A stretch of 64,000 nucleotides of DNA from Lewinellaceae bacterium (GCA_020636255.1 JACJYE010000001.1:124001-188000); one strand, 5' to 3'; counted from the stretch's first letter, positions 51,033 through 60,782 are shown. Made by a program: numbers and translations. Notes: a model not told the origin generated them from the letters alone.

Positions 51033-51054
51033 GGATAGAAAAAAGACAGGCCGG

Positions 51055-51927
51055 ATGGAAGAATGGGTAATATTGGCGAGCGGGCTGCTTTTGGGCGCCC
51101 TGGCGGGCTGGGCCGTGTTCCGGTGGCAGCTGCGGCGCCTGTGGCGCCAGATGGAACAAATAAGCCCCGATATGCAGGGAGGGCAGCTCAGCGCAGTACA
51201 GGCGCCTCTGCTTAGGCCAGCCATCGCACATCTGAACCAATTGCTACAGCAGATCGGCCAGGAATACGAGGCGAAAAAGCAATTCACTCAGGATGCCAGC
51301 CATGAGCTGCAGACTCCGCTGGCGGTGATCAAGGCCCACATCGAGCTCCTGCTGCAATCGCCACGGCTGGGCGAACAGGAAGCCGAAGCCCTTGGCGGTA
51401 TATTGCGGAACGTCAACCGCCTGTCGAGGCTCAACAGCGCCCTGATCCTGCTTTCAAAGATCGACAACCAGCGCTTCCCGGATGTAGCGCAAATCGATAT
51501 CGGCCTTATGCTGAAAGAAGTGCTGGATAATTTCAGCGACCTGATCGGCCTGCAGAAAATAAAAGTAGAGCTGTCGCTCCATTCTACCGTACTGGTGAGT
51601 ATGAGCGCCAGCCTGGCGGAGATCCTTCTGGCCAACCTCGCCCAGAACGCCATCCGGCACAACCTGCGCGGTGGTTTCCTCCGGGCAAAGCTAAAAGGCC
51701 AGCGGCTGGAGATCAGCAACCCCGGCAAGGTGCTGGCAGTCCTTCCGGAAAAACTGTTCGAACGCTTTGAAAGGGATCCCGATTCCGAGCAAAGCCTGGG
51801 GCTGGGGCTGTCGATCGTGCAACGCATCTGTATATTGTACGGATTCGGCCTGCAATACCACCATCATCAAGGGCTGCATACCCTTGTCGTCGACTTTTCG
51901 AAACAGACACCTGCAAACACCAACTGA
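51055..51927 (+). CDS. Histidine kinase with short N-terminus
   Basis: 290 residues. One membrane helix (WVILASGLLLGALAGWAVFRW) and no periplasmic sensor. HisKA: FTQDASHELQTPLAVIKAHIELLL (His near residue 85). ATPase: N-box NLAQNAIRHN and G2 SLGLGLSIVQRI. The G1 box is degenerate (EISNPGKV in place of DxGxG), so activity may be weak or differently controlled. It follows its regulator after 39 bp. Small kinases of this type sense through the membrane or a partner. Confidence 0.88.
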   Translation: MEEWVILASGLLLGALAGWAVFRWQLRRLWRQMEQISPDMQGGQLSAVQAPLLRPAIAHLNQLLQQIGQEYEAKKQFTQDASHELQTPLAVIKAHIELLLQSPRLGEQEAEALGGILRNVNRLSRLNSALILLSKIDNQRFPDVAQIDIGLMLKEVLDNFSDLIGLQKIKVELSLHSTVLVSMSASLAEILLANLAQNAIRHNLRGGFLRAKLKGQRLEISNPGKVLAVLPEKLFERFERDPDSEQSLGLGLSIVQRICILYGFGLQYHHHQGLHTLVVDFSKQTPANTN

Positions 51928-52012
51928 AGTTTTTCGTTATCTTTAATTGCGGGCAGCCGACAGAGAACGGCGGCCAGCACAGATTCTTAAACAACCAACA
52001 ACGGCCATACTT

Positions 52013-53539
52013 ATGGAGATAGCAACCAAAATAGAATTGCGCCACCTGCGCTACGAAGATTACCTGGGCCTTAAAGAGGCCATGGCGCGCGCCTACTCTG
52101 GTGGCGGTATTACCATCTGGAACAAGAAAAGCATCAACCGCCTGCTCGACATATTTCCCGAAGGGCAGCTCTGCGTGCTGGTCGACGGCAAAGTAGCCGC
52201 CTGCGCGCTGTCGATCATCGTCGATTATAAAAAGTTTGGCGATAACCATACCTACAGCCAGATCACCGGCCATGAGAGCTTCAGCACCCACGACTCCGAA
52301 GGGGACACCCTGTACGGCATCGAGTTGTTCGTACACCCCGATTACCGTGGCCTGCGCCTGGGCCGCCGCCTGTATGACGCCCGAAAAGAACTCTGCGAAT
52401 CGCTGAACCTGAAGGCCATCGTCGCCGGCGGCCGAATCCCCAACTACAAGGACTACTCCGACGAGCTGACGCCCCGCCAGTATATCGAGAAAGTGAAGAT
52501 GAAAGAGATCTACGACCCCACGCTCACTTTCCAGTTGTCGAACGACTTCCACGTCAAAAAGATCATCAAGCACTACCTGCCGGAGGACCAGGAATCGAAG
52601 GAATACGCCACCCTGCTGGAATGGAATAATATCTACTTCCAGGAAGAGGAGAAGCTCATCAACGCGCCGCGCGATGTGGTGCGCGTCGGGATCGTACAGT
52701 GGCAAATGCGCCTGTTCCGCAATTTCGAAGCCCTGGTTGACCAGGCCGAGTACTTCATCGACACCGTTAGCGCTTACAAGGCTGATTTCATCCTTTTCCC
52801 CGAGTTTTTCGAGGCCCCGCTGATGGCCGACTACAACCACCTGGGCGAAGCGCGCGCCATCAGAGAACTGGCGGGTTATACCGAGCCCCTGCGCGACAAG
52901 TTCATCGAATTTGCCGTCTCCTACAACGTCAACATCATCACCGGCAGCATGCCCAAAGTGGAATCCGACGGGCACCTCTACAACGTGTCTTACCTGTGCC
53001 GCCGCGACGGCAGCTGGGAGAAGTATCAGAAAGTGCACATTACCCCTTCGGAGCGCTCGGCATGGGGCATGGTAGGCGGCCGGGAGGTACGGGTTTTCGA
53101 TACCGACTGCGGCAAGGTGGGCATCCTCATCTGTTACGATGTCGAGTTCCCCGAGCTCGGGCGCATCCTGGCCGACCAGGGTATGCAGATCCTGTTCGTC
53201 CCCTTCCTGACGGATACCCAGAACGGCTACAACCGCGTACGCCTCTGCGCCCAGGCGCGCGCCATAGAGAATGAGTGTTACGTGGTGCTGGCCGGCTGCG
53301 TCGGCAACCTGCCGAAGGTCCACAACATGGACATCAACTACGCCCAGTCGGCCATCTTCACGCCGTCGGACTTCGCCTTCCCCACCAGCGCCGTCCGGGC
53401 GGAGGCCACCCCGAACACCGAGATGACCGTCATTGCCGACATCAGTCTCGAACTGCTGAAGGAATTGCACGAATACGGCAGCGTGAACACCCTGAAAGAC
53501 CGCCGTAAGGACCTCTATAAAGTCGTGGTGAAGAAATGA
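52013..53539 (+). CDS. GNAT acetyltransferase fused to carbon-nitrogen hydrolase
   Basis: 508 residues from the ATG at 52013. Residues 1-205 are a GNAT domain (IELFVHPDYRGLRLGRRLYDARKEL is the acetyl-CoA-binding motif). Residues 220-508 are a nitrilase-like amidohydrolase with the full triad: Glu in LFPEFFE, Lys in YQKVHITPSE and Cys in ILICYDVEFPE. This fusion is known from many Bacteroidota but its substrate is not established. It probably cleaves an amide and acetylates a related amine. A 622-codon frame on the opposite strand is a shadow. Confidence 0.92.
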   Translation: MEIATKIELRHLRYEDYLGLKEAMARAYSGGGITIWNKKSINRLLDIFPEGQLCVLVDGKVAACALSIIVDYKKFGDNHTYSQITGHESFSTHDSEGDTLYGIELFVHPDYRGLRLGRRLYDARKELCESLNLKAIVAGGRIPNYKDYSDELTPRQYIEKVKMKEIYDPTLTFQLSNDFHVKKIIKHYLPEDQESKEYATLLEWNNIYFQEEEKLINAPRDVVRVGIVQWQMRLFRNFEALVDQAEYFIDTVSAYKADFILFPEFFEAPLMADYNHLGEARAIRELAGYTEPLRDKFIEFAVSYNVNIITGSMPKVESDGHLYNVSYLCRRDGSWEKYQKVHITPSERSAWGMVGGREVRVFDTDCGKVGILICYDVEFPELGRILADQGMQILFVPFLTDTQNGYNRVRLCAQARAIENECYVVLAGCVGNLPKVHNMDINYAQSAIFTPSDFAFPTSAVRAEATPNTEMTVIADISLELLKELHEYGSVNTLKDRRKDLYKVVVKK

Positions 53540-53604
53540 GAAGCGCGCTCCCGGATAACTGGCTGTGTATTTGATTTTCAAGAAGTAGCAAATACCTTCT
53601 GCTC

Positions 53605-54396
53605 ATGGAACAGAACTTCCCCATCGTTCCCGGACAGGACGAATTATTCGACAGGCAGGTGCTGCAGCACTACAGCGTCAACCCTGCCTATGCGCACGAC
53701 CTGTATTTCCTGCAGGTGGAACTGCTGAAGCTGCAAAAGCACATCTTCGAGCATGGGCTGCGGCTGGCCATCATTTTCGAAGGCCGCGATACGGCCGGCA
53801 AAGGCGGCGCCATTTTCCGCTTTTCCCAGTTCCTTAACCCGCGCCATTACAGGGTAGTAGCGCTTGGCAAGCCTTCGGAGGTGGAAAAAGGGCAGTGGTA
53901 TTTCCAGCGTTACATCCAGGAATTGCCCAACGCCGGCGAGATCGTTTTCTTTGACCGCAGCTGGTACAACCGGGCAGTTGTGGAGCCGGTTATGGGCTTT
54001 TGTACCCGGGAACAGTACGAGCTGTTCATGGAGCAGGCCCCTTTGTTCGAGAAAATGATCATCGACGACGGCATCATCCTTTTCAAGTTCTGGTTTTCCA
54101 TCGACATGGAAGTGCAGCGCCATCGCATCGACGACCGCCTGACCGACCCGCTCAAGCAATGGAAAGTAAGCCCTATCGACCTGCTGGCCCAGGAAAAATG
54201 GAACGATTTCACCCACTATAAGAACCTGATGTACAAACGCACTTCCGTACCCTACAGCCCCTGGGTCATCATCAAGGGCAACATTCGGGAAGCGGCGCGC
54301 ATCGCCGCTATGCGTTACGTGCTGAATAAGATTGAGTACGCTGGAAAATCGGCGGCCTTGAACAGGCCGGGGCCGGAGATACTCAGGGAGTATTAG
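53605..54396 (+). CDS. ppk2: Polyphosphate kinase 2
   Basis: 263 residues, a single PPK2 domain. It uses polyphosphate to phosphorylate nucleoside diphosphates or monophosphates. Walker A: FEGRDTAGKGGAI (residues 59-70). Walker B: EIVFFDRSWYNRAVVE. Lid: RHRIDDRLTDPLKQWKVSPID. The length and the GxDxAGKGG variant with Arg suit class I enzymes of the SMc02148 type (NDP kinases), but class cannot be fixed by eye. 65 bp after the GNAT-nitrilase gene. Confidence 0.94.
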   Translation: MEQNFPIVPGQDELFDRQVLQHYSVNPAYAHDLYFLQVELLKLQKHIFEHGLRLAIIFEGRDTAGKGGAIFRFSQFLNPRHYRVVALGKPSEVEKGQWYFQRYIQELPNAGEIVFFDRSWYNRAVVEPVMGFCTREQYELFMEQAPLFEKMIIDDGIILFKFWFSIDMEVQRHRIDDRLTDPLKQWKVSPIDLLAQEKWNDFTHYKNLMYKRTSVPYSPWVIIKGNIREAARIAAMRYVLNKIEYAGKSAALNRPGPEILREY

Positions 54397-54414
54397 AATA
54401 GAGGAAAAGCCCCC

Positions 54415-55524
54415 TTACTTAGCTTCCGGGAACAACTTGGATATCCCCCGCTCCGTAGCGCGGCAGGCGCCCCGTTCCGTGATCAGGCCCGTTACCAGGC
54501 GCGCCGGCGTCACATCAAAAGCGTAGTTGGCCGCCTGGCTATCTTGTGGGCTGATGCGCACTTTGTATATCTTCCCGTTGAACCAGCCGTGTACATAGCT
54601 GACCTCATCCGGGTTGCGCTCTTCGATGGGGATCTCTTTGATGCCGTCGCGAAGGCCGAAATCGAAAGAAGTAGAAGGAAGCGCGACATAAAAGGGCACT
54701 TCATTGTCTTTTGCCGCCAGTGCCTTGAGGTAAGTGCCGATCTTGTTTGCTACATCACCCCGACGGGTCGTCCGGTCACTACCCACGAGCACAAGGTCTA
54801 CCATGCCATGTTGCATGAGATGCCCTCCTGTATTATCGGTGATCACGGTATGAGGCACACCGTGGTGCAGCAGCTCAAAGGCAGTAAGATGAGCGCCCTG
54901 GTTGCGGGGGCGGGTTTCATCCACCCATACATGCACGTCGATGCCGGCATCGTGAGCTGCGTAAATAGGCGCAGTGGCCGTACCGTAGTCAATACAGGCC
55001 AGCCAGCCGGCATTACAATGCGTCAGGATGTTGACCGTTTTGCCCTTTTTCTTTTTGCTGATATCCTTGATGATCTCCAGGCCATGCTCGCCGATGAGGC
55101 GGCAATGCTCTACACTTTCCTCCGTGATCTTATGGGCCTCCTGCAAAGCGATGCCGGGTATCTTGGCTACATCGTCCTCCTTCTCGATAGCGGCCAGCAC
55201 CCGGCCCACGGCATAGGCCAGGTTGACGGCAGTGGGGCGGGTATCCATAAGTAATTGAGCGGTTTGGGAAATGTATTCCCAAATGTTGGTTACCTCTTCC
55301 GGAGGGGAAGCCAACGCCAGGTACATGCCATAAGCAGCGGCGGAGCCTATCAGCGGAGCGCCCCGGAGGTGCATTTCCCGTATTGCGCGGGCCACTTCTT
55401 CGACAGTACGCATATCCTCGATGTGAAATTCATGTGGGAGGAAACGCTGGTCGATGGCCTGAAGCGTAGCAGGGCCACCCTCTTTAAGCCAAATAGTCCG
55501 GTATTGCGTACCGTTGATCTTCAT
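54415..55524 (-). CDS. mtnA: S-methyl-5-thioribose-1-phosphate isomerase
   Basis: 369 residues, normal length. It converts methylthioribose-1-phosphate to the ribulose form in the methionine salvage pathway. Signatures: MHLRGAPLIGSAAAYG near residue 53, the catalytic Cys in ILTHCNAGWLA near 169, VWVDETRPRNQGAHLTAFEL, and the catalytic Asp in LVLVGSDRTTRRGDVANKIGTY near 251. Other mtn genes are not in the window. A likely -7 box is at 55542-55549. Confidence 0.96.
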   Translation of the reverse strand: MKINGTQYRTIWLKEGGPATLQAIDQRFLPHEFHIEDMRTVEEVARAIREMHLRGAPLIGSAAAYGMYLALASPPEEVTNIWEYISQTAQLLMDTRPTAVNLAYAVGRVLAAIEKEDDVAKIPGIALQEAHKITEESVEHCRLIGEHGLEIIKDISKKKKGKTVNILTHCNAGWLACIDYGTATAPIYAAHDAGIDVHVWVDETRPRNQGAHLTAFELLHHGVPHTVITDNTGGHLMQHGMVDLVLVGSDRTTRRGDVANKIGTYLKALAAKDNEVPFYVALPSTSFDFGLRDGIKEIPIEERNPDEVSYVHGWFNGKIYKVRISPQDSQAANYAFDVTPARLVTGLITERGACRATERGISKLFPEAK

Positions 55525-55541
55525 GTATAGGCGTTTTGTAA

Positions 55542-55549
55542 CAAATGTA
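55542..55549 (-). promoter_or_regulatory. -7 box upstream of mtnA
   Basis: On the minus strand TACATTTG (TAnnTTTG), 18 bp before the mtnA ATG. No clear TTG box. Confidence 0.45.
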
Positions 55550-55646
55550 GCGGGAATTAGGGAAAATAGGGGTAGTAAAATGAAGAATTGACAAATATTT
55601 AAACGCTCTGGAAAATACGGGCTTATTACCCTCCCGCCGGGCAGGC

Positions 55647-57098
55647 TCAGTTGGATTTCCAGAAATAAGGCGTAAACAACACCAGGATGGTAAAGATCTC
55701 AAGGCGGCCGAGCAACATGAGAAAAGAAAGGATAAACTTGACCTCTCCGGACAACCAGGCGAAGTTATCTACAGGGCCTACTTCGCCAATACCGGGGCCC
55801 ACATTACCGAGGCAGGTCGCTACTGCTCCTATGGCCGTAAGGAAATCCAGGCCCAATGCCGTCATGACAATGGAGCCGATCAGAAAGAGAATGAGGTACA
55901 ATAACAGGAATATAATGATGTGTGTAATGATACGCCCAGTAACGATCTGGCCATTCAGCTTTAACGGTACGATGGCACGAGGATGGATGATCCGCTTGAA
56001 CTCCAGGAATGAATTCTTAAAGAAGACCAGGTTCCGGATGATCTTGATGCCGCCACTGGTTGAACCGGCACTGGCCCCTACGAACATCAGCACGAAAAAA
56101 AGCATGGTCAGGCTGGGGTGCCAGGCCGTATAATCGGCAGATACGAAACCGGTGGTCGTAATAATAGATACTACCTGGAAGATACTGTCGCGAAAGGCTT
56201 TCTCCCACCCAAGAGCTGTATTGGCCTTTACAACCAGGGTCACGATGGCCGTCAGCAACGCGACCAGGACAAAGTAAGCGCGAAATTCATCGCTCTTCCA
56301 CACTTTGTCGAACTTGCCTTTCAGCCCGAAGTAGATGACCGTATAGTTGGTGCCCGCCAGAAACATGAACAAAGTGATGGGATACTGTATGCCGGGCTGG
56401 TCAAAAGCGGCCATGCTGGCGTTGCGGGTGGAAAACCCGCCCGTGGCCATAGTTGTGAAAGCATGGTTGATAGCCTCGTAAAAACTCATGCCAGCCGCCC
56501 AAAGTACGGCGGTGAGCAAGGCCGTCAGCGCTACGTAGATCACCCACAACCGCTTCGCCGTCTCCCGGATGCGGGGGTGCAGCTTGTCAGAAGTAGGGCC
56601 CGGCGCTTCCGCCACGAAAAGCTCGATACCTCCGATACCCAAAAGGGGAAAGATCGCAACCGTCAGCACGATGATCCCCATGCCGCCTATCCATTGCGTG
56701 AGGCTGCGCCAATATAGGATGCCTTCCGACACCGACTCGATATCGTTGAGTACAGAGGCGCCCGTAGTGGTCATACCTGAAACCGTTTCGAAAAATGCCC
56801 CCGCTATGTCGGGGATAACGCCACTGAACAGATAGGGCAACATGCTGAACGTCACCATGGCCAGCCAGCCCAGTGCCACGATCAGATAACCTTCCCGCTT
56901 CTTGATGATGTTCTCGCCCCGAAAAGGGAACAACCAGAACAAAGCCCCGCAGGCCAGGCAAACCAGGCCCGACTCCAACAGCGGCCAGGCATCGCCGCTT
57001 TGGAAGTAATACGAGACCGGAAGCCCCGTAAGCATCAGCCCTCCGATCATCAGAAGCAGCACGGCAATGACCCGGGCAACAGGGCGTACGTTGATCAT
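55647..57098 (-). CDS. trkH: Trk-type potassium uptake membrane subunit
   Basis: 483 residues with about ten membrane helices. The four selectivity-filter-like P-loops are recognisable: TVSGMTTTGASVL, FTTMATGGFSTRN, IITTTGFVSAD and GAVATCLGNVGPGIGEVG. Together with TrkA it forms the potassium uptake system driven by the membrane potential. It follows trkA with only 3 bp between stop and start, a tight operon. Confidence 0.96.
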   Translation of the reverse strand: MINVRPVARVIAVLLLMIGGLMLTGLPVSYYFQSGDAWPLLESGLVCLACGALFWLFPFRGENIIKKREGYLIVALGWLAMVTFSMLPYLFSGVIPDIAGAFFETVSGMTTTGASVLNDIESVSEGILYWRSLTQWIGGMGIIVLTVAIFPLLGIGGIELFVAEAPGPTSDKLHPRIRETAKRLWVIYVALTALLTAVLWAAGMSFYEAINHAFTTMATGGFSTRNASMAAFDQPGIQYPITLFMFLAGTNYTVIYFGLKGKFDKVWKSDEFRAYFVLVALLTAIVTLVVKANTALGWEKAFRDSIFQVVSIITTTGFVSADYTAWHPSLTMLFFVLMFVGASAGSTSGGIKIIRNLVFFKNSFLEFKRIIHPRAIVPLKLNGQIVTGRIITHIIIFLLLYLILFLIGSIVMTALGLDFLTAIGAVATCLGNVGPGIGEVGPVDNFAWLSGEVKFILSFLMLLGRLEIFTILVLFTPYFWKSN

Positions 57099-57101
57099 GG
57101 G

Positions 57102-58442
57102 CTAGTGAAATAGTTTTTCCAGTTTATTAATCGCTTCCGGCAGCGCGAAAATGATCACCTTGTCTTCCAGCTGCAGCTGGAATTCGCCATCCGGAATAAG
57201 GGTTTCTTCACCGCGAATGACCCCTCCGATCAGCGCCGTCTTTGGAAAATGTAACTCCTTTAGCGGTTTTTTCGTGATCTGGTTGGATTTGTGGACCACA
57301 AACTCGATGATCTCCGCATCCACACCGTGAAGGCTCGTAATGGCCTCTACCTGCCCCTTGCGCACGAAACGGAAGATGTTGTTCGCTGCAATGAGCTTTT
57401 TGTTGATCAGGGTATCGACGCCGATGTTCTGTGAGATGTGGATGTACTCCTTGTTCTCTACCTGTGCTATGGTCTTGTATACCCCATGATTCTTGGCCGT
57501 AAGGCTGGCAATGATATTGGTCTCTGAGTTGTCGGACAATGCGATAAAAGCATCCATCCGGCTCAACCCTTCTTCTTCCAGCAGTTCAATATTGCTGGGC
57601 TCGCCGTTGATAATAAGGGAATTGTTGAGCTGCTCGGAGATCCGCTTGCAACGCTCCTTATCTTTTTCGATCAGAGTGACATTGTATTCGTCTTCCAGCC
57701 GCTTGGCCGTAGCGATGCCCAGGTCGGTCCCACCCAGGATCATCACATTCTTCACCTTGATCTTTTTTTTGCCGACCAGCCCGATCAGCCGGTCGGTATT
57801 ATCTTTGCGGGTGATAAAGTAAATGTGGTCGTTACGCCGGAGAATGGTATCGCCCCGTGGAATGAGTGTCCTGTGCCCGCGCAAAATGGCGATGGGCCGG
57901 AGCGTGAGGTCCGTTTCTATGCCGTGGATGTCGACGATATGCTTGTTGACCAGCGGAGAGTTCTCGTCCAGCGTAACACCGATCAGGTTGATCTTGCCTT
58001 CTTCGAATTCGAAATGGTCGGTAAACGTACATTCCCGTATCAGGCGGTATATCTCCTCCGCAGCCAGTGTTGTTGGAGAAATGAGCGAATCGATGCCCAG
58101 CTCGCGGAACAGGCCTTTTTGCCCTTCATCCAGGTATTCCTGGTTGTTAACCCTTGCGATGGCCTGGCGGGCGCCCATTTTTTTGGCCAGGATAGCCGTT
58201 ACCAGATTGTTCTTTTCAGATGTGGTGACAGCCAGCACCAGCTTGGCCCTTGCCACGTCGGCCTGCTCCAGGATATCGATGGAGGAAGAGTCGCCCCGAA
58301 TGGTCATCACGTCGAGGTGGGTGGAAGCGTAATCCAGCACCTCCTGGTTGGCGTCGATCAGAACGATGTCCTGGTTTTCATAGACGAGCAGTTCAGCCAG
58401 GTGAAACCCTACATCCCCGGCCCCTGCAATTACAATTTTCAT
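57102..58442 (-). CDS. trkA: Trk system regulatory subunit TrkA
   Basis: 446 residues, a cytoplasmic double KTN/RCK protein. First Rossmann domain: MKIVIAGAGDVGFHLAELL with acidic VLIDAN at the second strand. Second: VMILGGTDLGIATAKRL and TLIEKDKERC. Each is followed by a TrkA_C domain (NLIGVTLDENSPLVNKHI and EIIEFVVHKSNQITKKPLKEL). It binds NAD(H)/ATP and gates TrkH. It is the first gene of the trkA-trkH operon. Confidence 0.96.
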   Translation of the reverse strand: MKIVIAGAGDVGFHLAELLVYENQDIVLIDANQEVLDYASTHLDVMTIRGDSSSIDILEQADVARAKLVLAVTTSEKNNLVTAILAKKMGARQAIARVNNQEYLDEGQKGLFRELGIDSLISPTTLAAEEIYRLIRECTFTDHFEFEEGKINLIGVTLDENSPLVNKHIVDIHGIETDLTLRPIAILRGHRTLIPRGDTILRRNDHIYFITRKDNTDRLIGLVGKKKIKVKNVMILGGTDLGIATAKRLEDEYNVTLIEKDKERCKRISEQLNNSLIINGEPSNIELLEEEGLSRMDAFIALSDNSETNIIASLTAKNHGVYKTIAQVENKEYIHISQNIGVDTLINKKLIAANNIFRFVRKGQVEAITSLHGVDAEIIEFVVHKSNQITKKPLKELHFPKTALIGGVIRGEETLIPDGEFQLQLEDKVIIFALPEAINKLEKLFH

Positions 58443-58656
58443 CGCTATCGTGATGTTTGGTGCAAAAAGTACAGAGAAACAGGCAGGAAAACTACCCGTA
58501 CAGGCAACAATTCTCCTCCAAATTGCTTTTCAAATTATGGCTGCTAACGAGCCATAGCTACTTTTACCCGGGATACGAGCCCGGCTGTTGGGAATACATC
58601 CATGGGCCCGCGCCCCTTACCAATTCGCAAATATCTGATATCAAATCGTAAATTCC

Positions 58657-59115
58657 ATGAAAATACTGATGGTTTGCCTGGGCAATATATGCCGGTCGCC
58701 GCTTGCTGAAGGCATCATGCGCCAAAAAGTAACCGAGCGGGGGCTGAACTGGGAGGTCGATTCCGCAGGAACGGGCTTCTGGCATATCGGCGAGCCCCCG
58801 GACTCCAGGTCCATACAAACGGCCCGAAAATACGGCCTGGACATCACTACCCAGCGCGCTCGCCAGATCAGCGCTCAGGACCTGGCCCGTTTCGACCTTA
58901 TCCTCACCATGGATGAATCCAACTACAGGGATGTGCTCCGGCTGGCCAAACCGCAACATCAGGAAGATAAAGTAGCCATGATCCTCGATTACGCCCACCC
59001 TGGCAAAAACCTCAGCGTGCCCGACCCCTACTGGGATGACGATGGCTTCGACCAGATATACCAAATGCTCACTGAGGCCTGCGAGCGGGTCATCGATGCC
59101 CATAGCCAGGGCTAG
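58657..59115 (+). CDS. Low-molecular-weight protein tyrosine phosphatase
   Basis: 152 residues. The P-loop CLGNICRS (C-x5-R) near residue 7 and the general acid in PDPYWDD near 130 are complete, so it should be active. Such enzymes dephosphorylate bacterial tyrosine kinases or arginine phosphate. No tyrosine kinase is nearby. The stop is part of a small hairpin (CTAGTGC/GCACTAG, 59112-59130). Confidence 0.94.
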   Translation: MKILMVCLGNICRSPLAEGIMRQKVTERGLNWEVDSAGTGFWHIGEPPDSRSIQTARKYGLDITTQRARQISAQDLARFDLILTMDESNYRDVLRLAKPQHQEDKVAMILDYAHPGKNLSVPDPYWDDDGFDQIYQMLTEACERVIDAHSQG

Positions 59116-59130
59116 TGCTGTCGGCACTAG
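59112..59130 (+). terminator. Short hairpin over the phosphatase stop
   Basis: CTAGTGC/GCACTAG with a 5-nt loop, overlapping the stop codon. There is no T-run, so termination probably needs the inverted-repeat element 15 bp further on or Rho. Confidence 0.4.
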
Positions 59131-59145
59131 GCAGGCATCCCTCAT

Positions 59146-59218
59146 CGCTTGTTTGGAGGCCAGCCTTTGAGCTAAAAAAGGCCACTTTTCGCTATCAAAT
59201 CCGGCCTCCAAACAAGCG
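59146..59218. repeat. Short copy of the dispersed inverted-repeat element
   Basis: CGCTTGTTTGGAGGCC (59146-59161) and its complement (59203-59218) enclose 41 bp. Internal pieces (AGCTAAAAAAGGCCACTTTTCG and GCTATCAAAT, shown in parts) match both subterminal regions of the 43660-43827 element, so this is a version lacking the middle. It ends 1 bp before the glyA stop and lies between two convergent genes, where it could act as a terminator. Confidence 0.82.
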
Positions 59219-59219
59219 C

Positions 59220-60509
59220 TCAGGCGTGAATATTGGCCTTCTCGTACAGTGGGAATTGCTCCATAAAGGCATTGACCTCCTTGCCGACAGAAGAGATCAG
59301 GCCCTCATTATCGACATCGGAAAGGATGGCATCAACCCAATCGACTATCCGGCGGCAGTGGCTTTCCTTCAGGCCCCGGGTAGTGATAGCAGCCGACCCG
59401 ACACGAATGCCGGAAGTGACGAAAGGCGTCTGCGTATCGAAAGGCACCATATTTTTATTGACGGTGATGTGTGCGCGCTCCAAAGCTTTTTCCGCCACTT
59501 TGCCCGTTACGCTCTTGGAGCGAAGGTCGATCAGCATAAGGTGGTTGTCGGTTCCACCGGATATAACCTCATAGCCTTTTTCCACGAATGCTGCGGCCAT
59601 GGCCTGTGCGTTTTGTACGACCTGCCTTGCGTAAGCCTTAAACCCGGGCTGCAGTGCTTCGCCGAAAGCAACGGCTTTCGCAGCAATGACGTGCTCGAGC
59701 GGGCCGCCCTGCATGCCCGGAAACACCCCTGAGTTGAGGATCGACGACATCGGTATCGGGCTGCCCTTTTTGGTGGCCCTACCCCAGGGGTTATCAAAAT
59801 CATTGCCCATCATGATGATGCCACCCCGCGGGCCCCGAAGGGTCTTGTGTGTCGTGGAAGTAACGATGTGGCAATGCGGCATAGGGTTGTTGAGCAGGCC
59901 GGCAGCAATAAGGCCGGCGGGATGGGCGATATCCGCAAGTAACAAAGCGCCGACTTTGTCGGCAATGGCGCGGAAACGCTCGTAATCCCAGTCGCGCGCA
60001 TAAGCAGAAGCGCCGCAAATGATCAGCTTGGGTTTTACGGCCATAGCTTTGGCCTCCACCTTATCCATATCGATCACGCCGGATCCCTTTTCCACGCCAT
60101 AGAAATGCGCTTCATAGACCAGGCCGGAATAATTGACCGGAGAACCGTGCGACAAGTGCCCGCCATGCGACAGGTCGAATCCAAGGATGGGGTCGCCGGG
60201 CTGGAGCGTGGCCAGGAATACTGCCGCATTGGCCTGCGCACCCGAATGGGGCTGCACATTGGCAAATGCGGCGCCAAATAGGGCTTTCAGCCTGTCGATG
60301 GCCAGCTGCTCGACCTCGTCTACAACCTCGCAACCACCGTAATAACGCTTGCCGGGATAACCCTCGGCGTATTTATTGGTCAGGCAACTCCCCATCGCTT
60401 CCAGCACCTGGGCACTGGTGAAGTTCTCGGAAGCGATCAGCTCAACGCCTTGCCGTTGTCGGTTTAACTCTTTTTGGATCAATTCAAAAACCACGCTGTC
60501 TTTTGCCAT
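59220..60509 (-). CDS. glyA: Serine hydroxymethyltransferase
   Basis: 429 residues, normal length. A PLP enzyme that converts serine and tetrahydrofolate to glycine and methylene-THF. Signatures: LIASENFTSAQVLEAMGS, NKYAEGYPGKRYYGGCE, PHSGAQANAAVF, LLADIAHPAGLIAAG and the PLP lysine in VTSTTHKTLRGPRGG near residue 232. A promoter box lies at 60531-60538. Together with gcvH it serves one-carbon metabolism. Confidence 0.97.
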   Translation of the reverse strand: MAKDSVVFELIQKELNRQRQGVELIASENFTSAQVLEAMGSCLTNKYAEGYPGKRYYGGCEVVDEVEQLAIDRLKALFGAAFANVQPHSGAQANAAVFLATLQPGDPILGFDLSHGGHLSHGSPVNYSGLVYEAHFYGVEKGSGVIDMDKVEAKAMAVKPKLIICGASAYARDWDYERFRAIADKVGALLLADIAHPAGLIAAGLLNNPMPHCHIVTSTTHKTLRGPRGGIIMMGNDFDNPWGRATKKGSPIPMSSILNSGVFPGMQGGPLEHVIAAKAVAFGEALQPGFKAYARQVVQNAQAMAAAFVEKGYEVISGGTDNHLMLIDLRSKSVTGKVAEKALERAHITVNKNMVPFDTQTPFVTSGIRVGSAAITTRGLKESHCRRIVDWVDAILSDVDNEGLISSVGKEVNAFMEQFPLYEKANIHA

Positions 60510-60530
60510 ATATTAGTGATTATTATAGGG

Positions 60531-60538
60531 CAAAAATA
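60531..60538 (-). promoter_or_regulatory. -7 box upstream of glyA
   Basis: On the minus strand TATTTTTG, 22 bp before the glyA ATG. A TTTG lies 16 bp further upstream (60555-60558), slightly closer than the usual distance. Confidence 0.5.
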
Positions 60539-60697
60539 CAATAAATCTATTAAGCAAAGCTTTTATTAATCCCGGAGATGAACCACCACGGCAGGTATTG
60601 AAACAACCCAGCTTTCGATTATTTTTCACTTCCGGCCAAAGAGAAGAGGCTTTTTTGCAACTTCACCCCCCTATGGCCGGTATATAATGCAGGTTAA

Positions 60698-60710
60698 TCC
60701 AAACAAGCTC
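60698..60710 (-). repeat. Dispersed repeat end
   Basis: TCCAAACAAGCTC matches 13 bases of the right end of the complete element. It lies in the gap between glyA and the phosphatase gene, 73 bp before the latter. Confidence 0.45.
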
Positions 60711-60782
60711 ATAGCCTTGGATTGCAGGATAGGCCGCCAGTATGGTTAGTGGCTCTTCGAAACAATAAAACCAGTTATCTTG

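Noticed and set aside
51713..53581. 622-codon open frame on the minus strand
   Set aside because: It lies opposite the GNAT-nitrilase gene, whose full catalytic motifs are intact. The frame has no motifs and is a GC-driven shadow.
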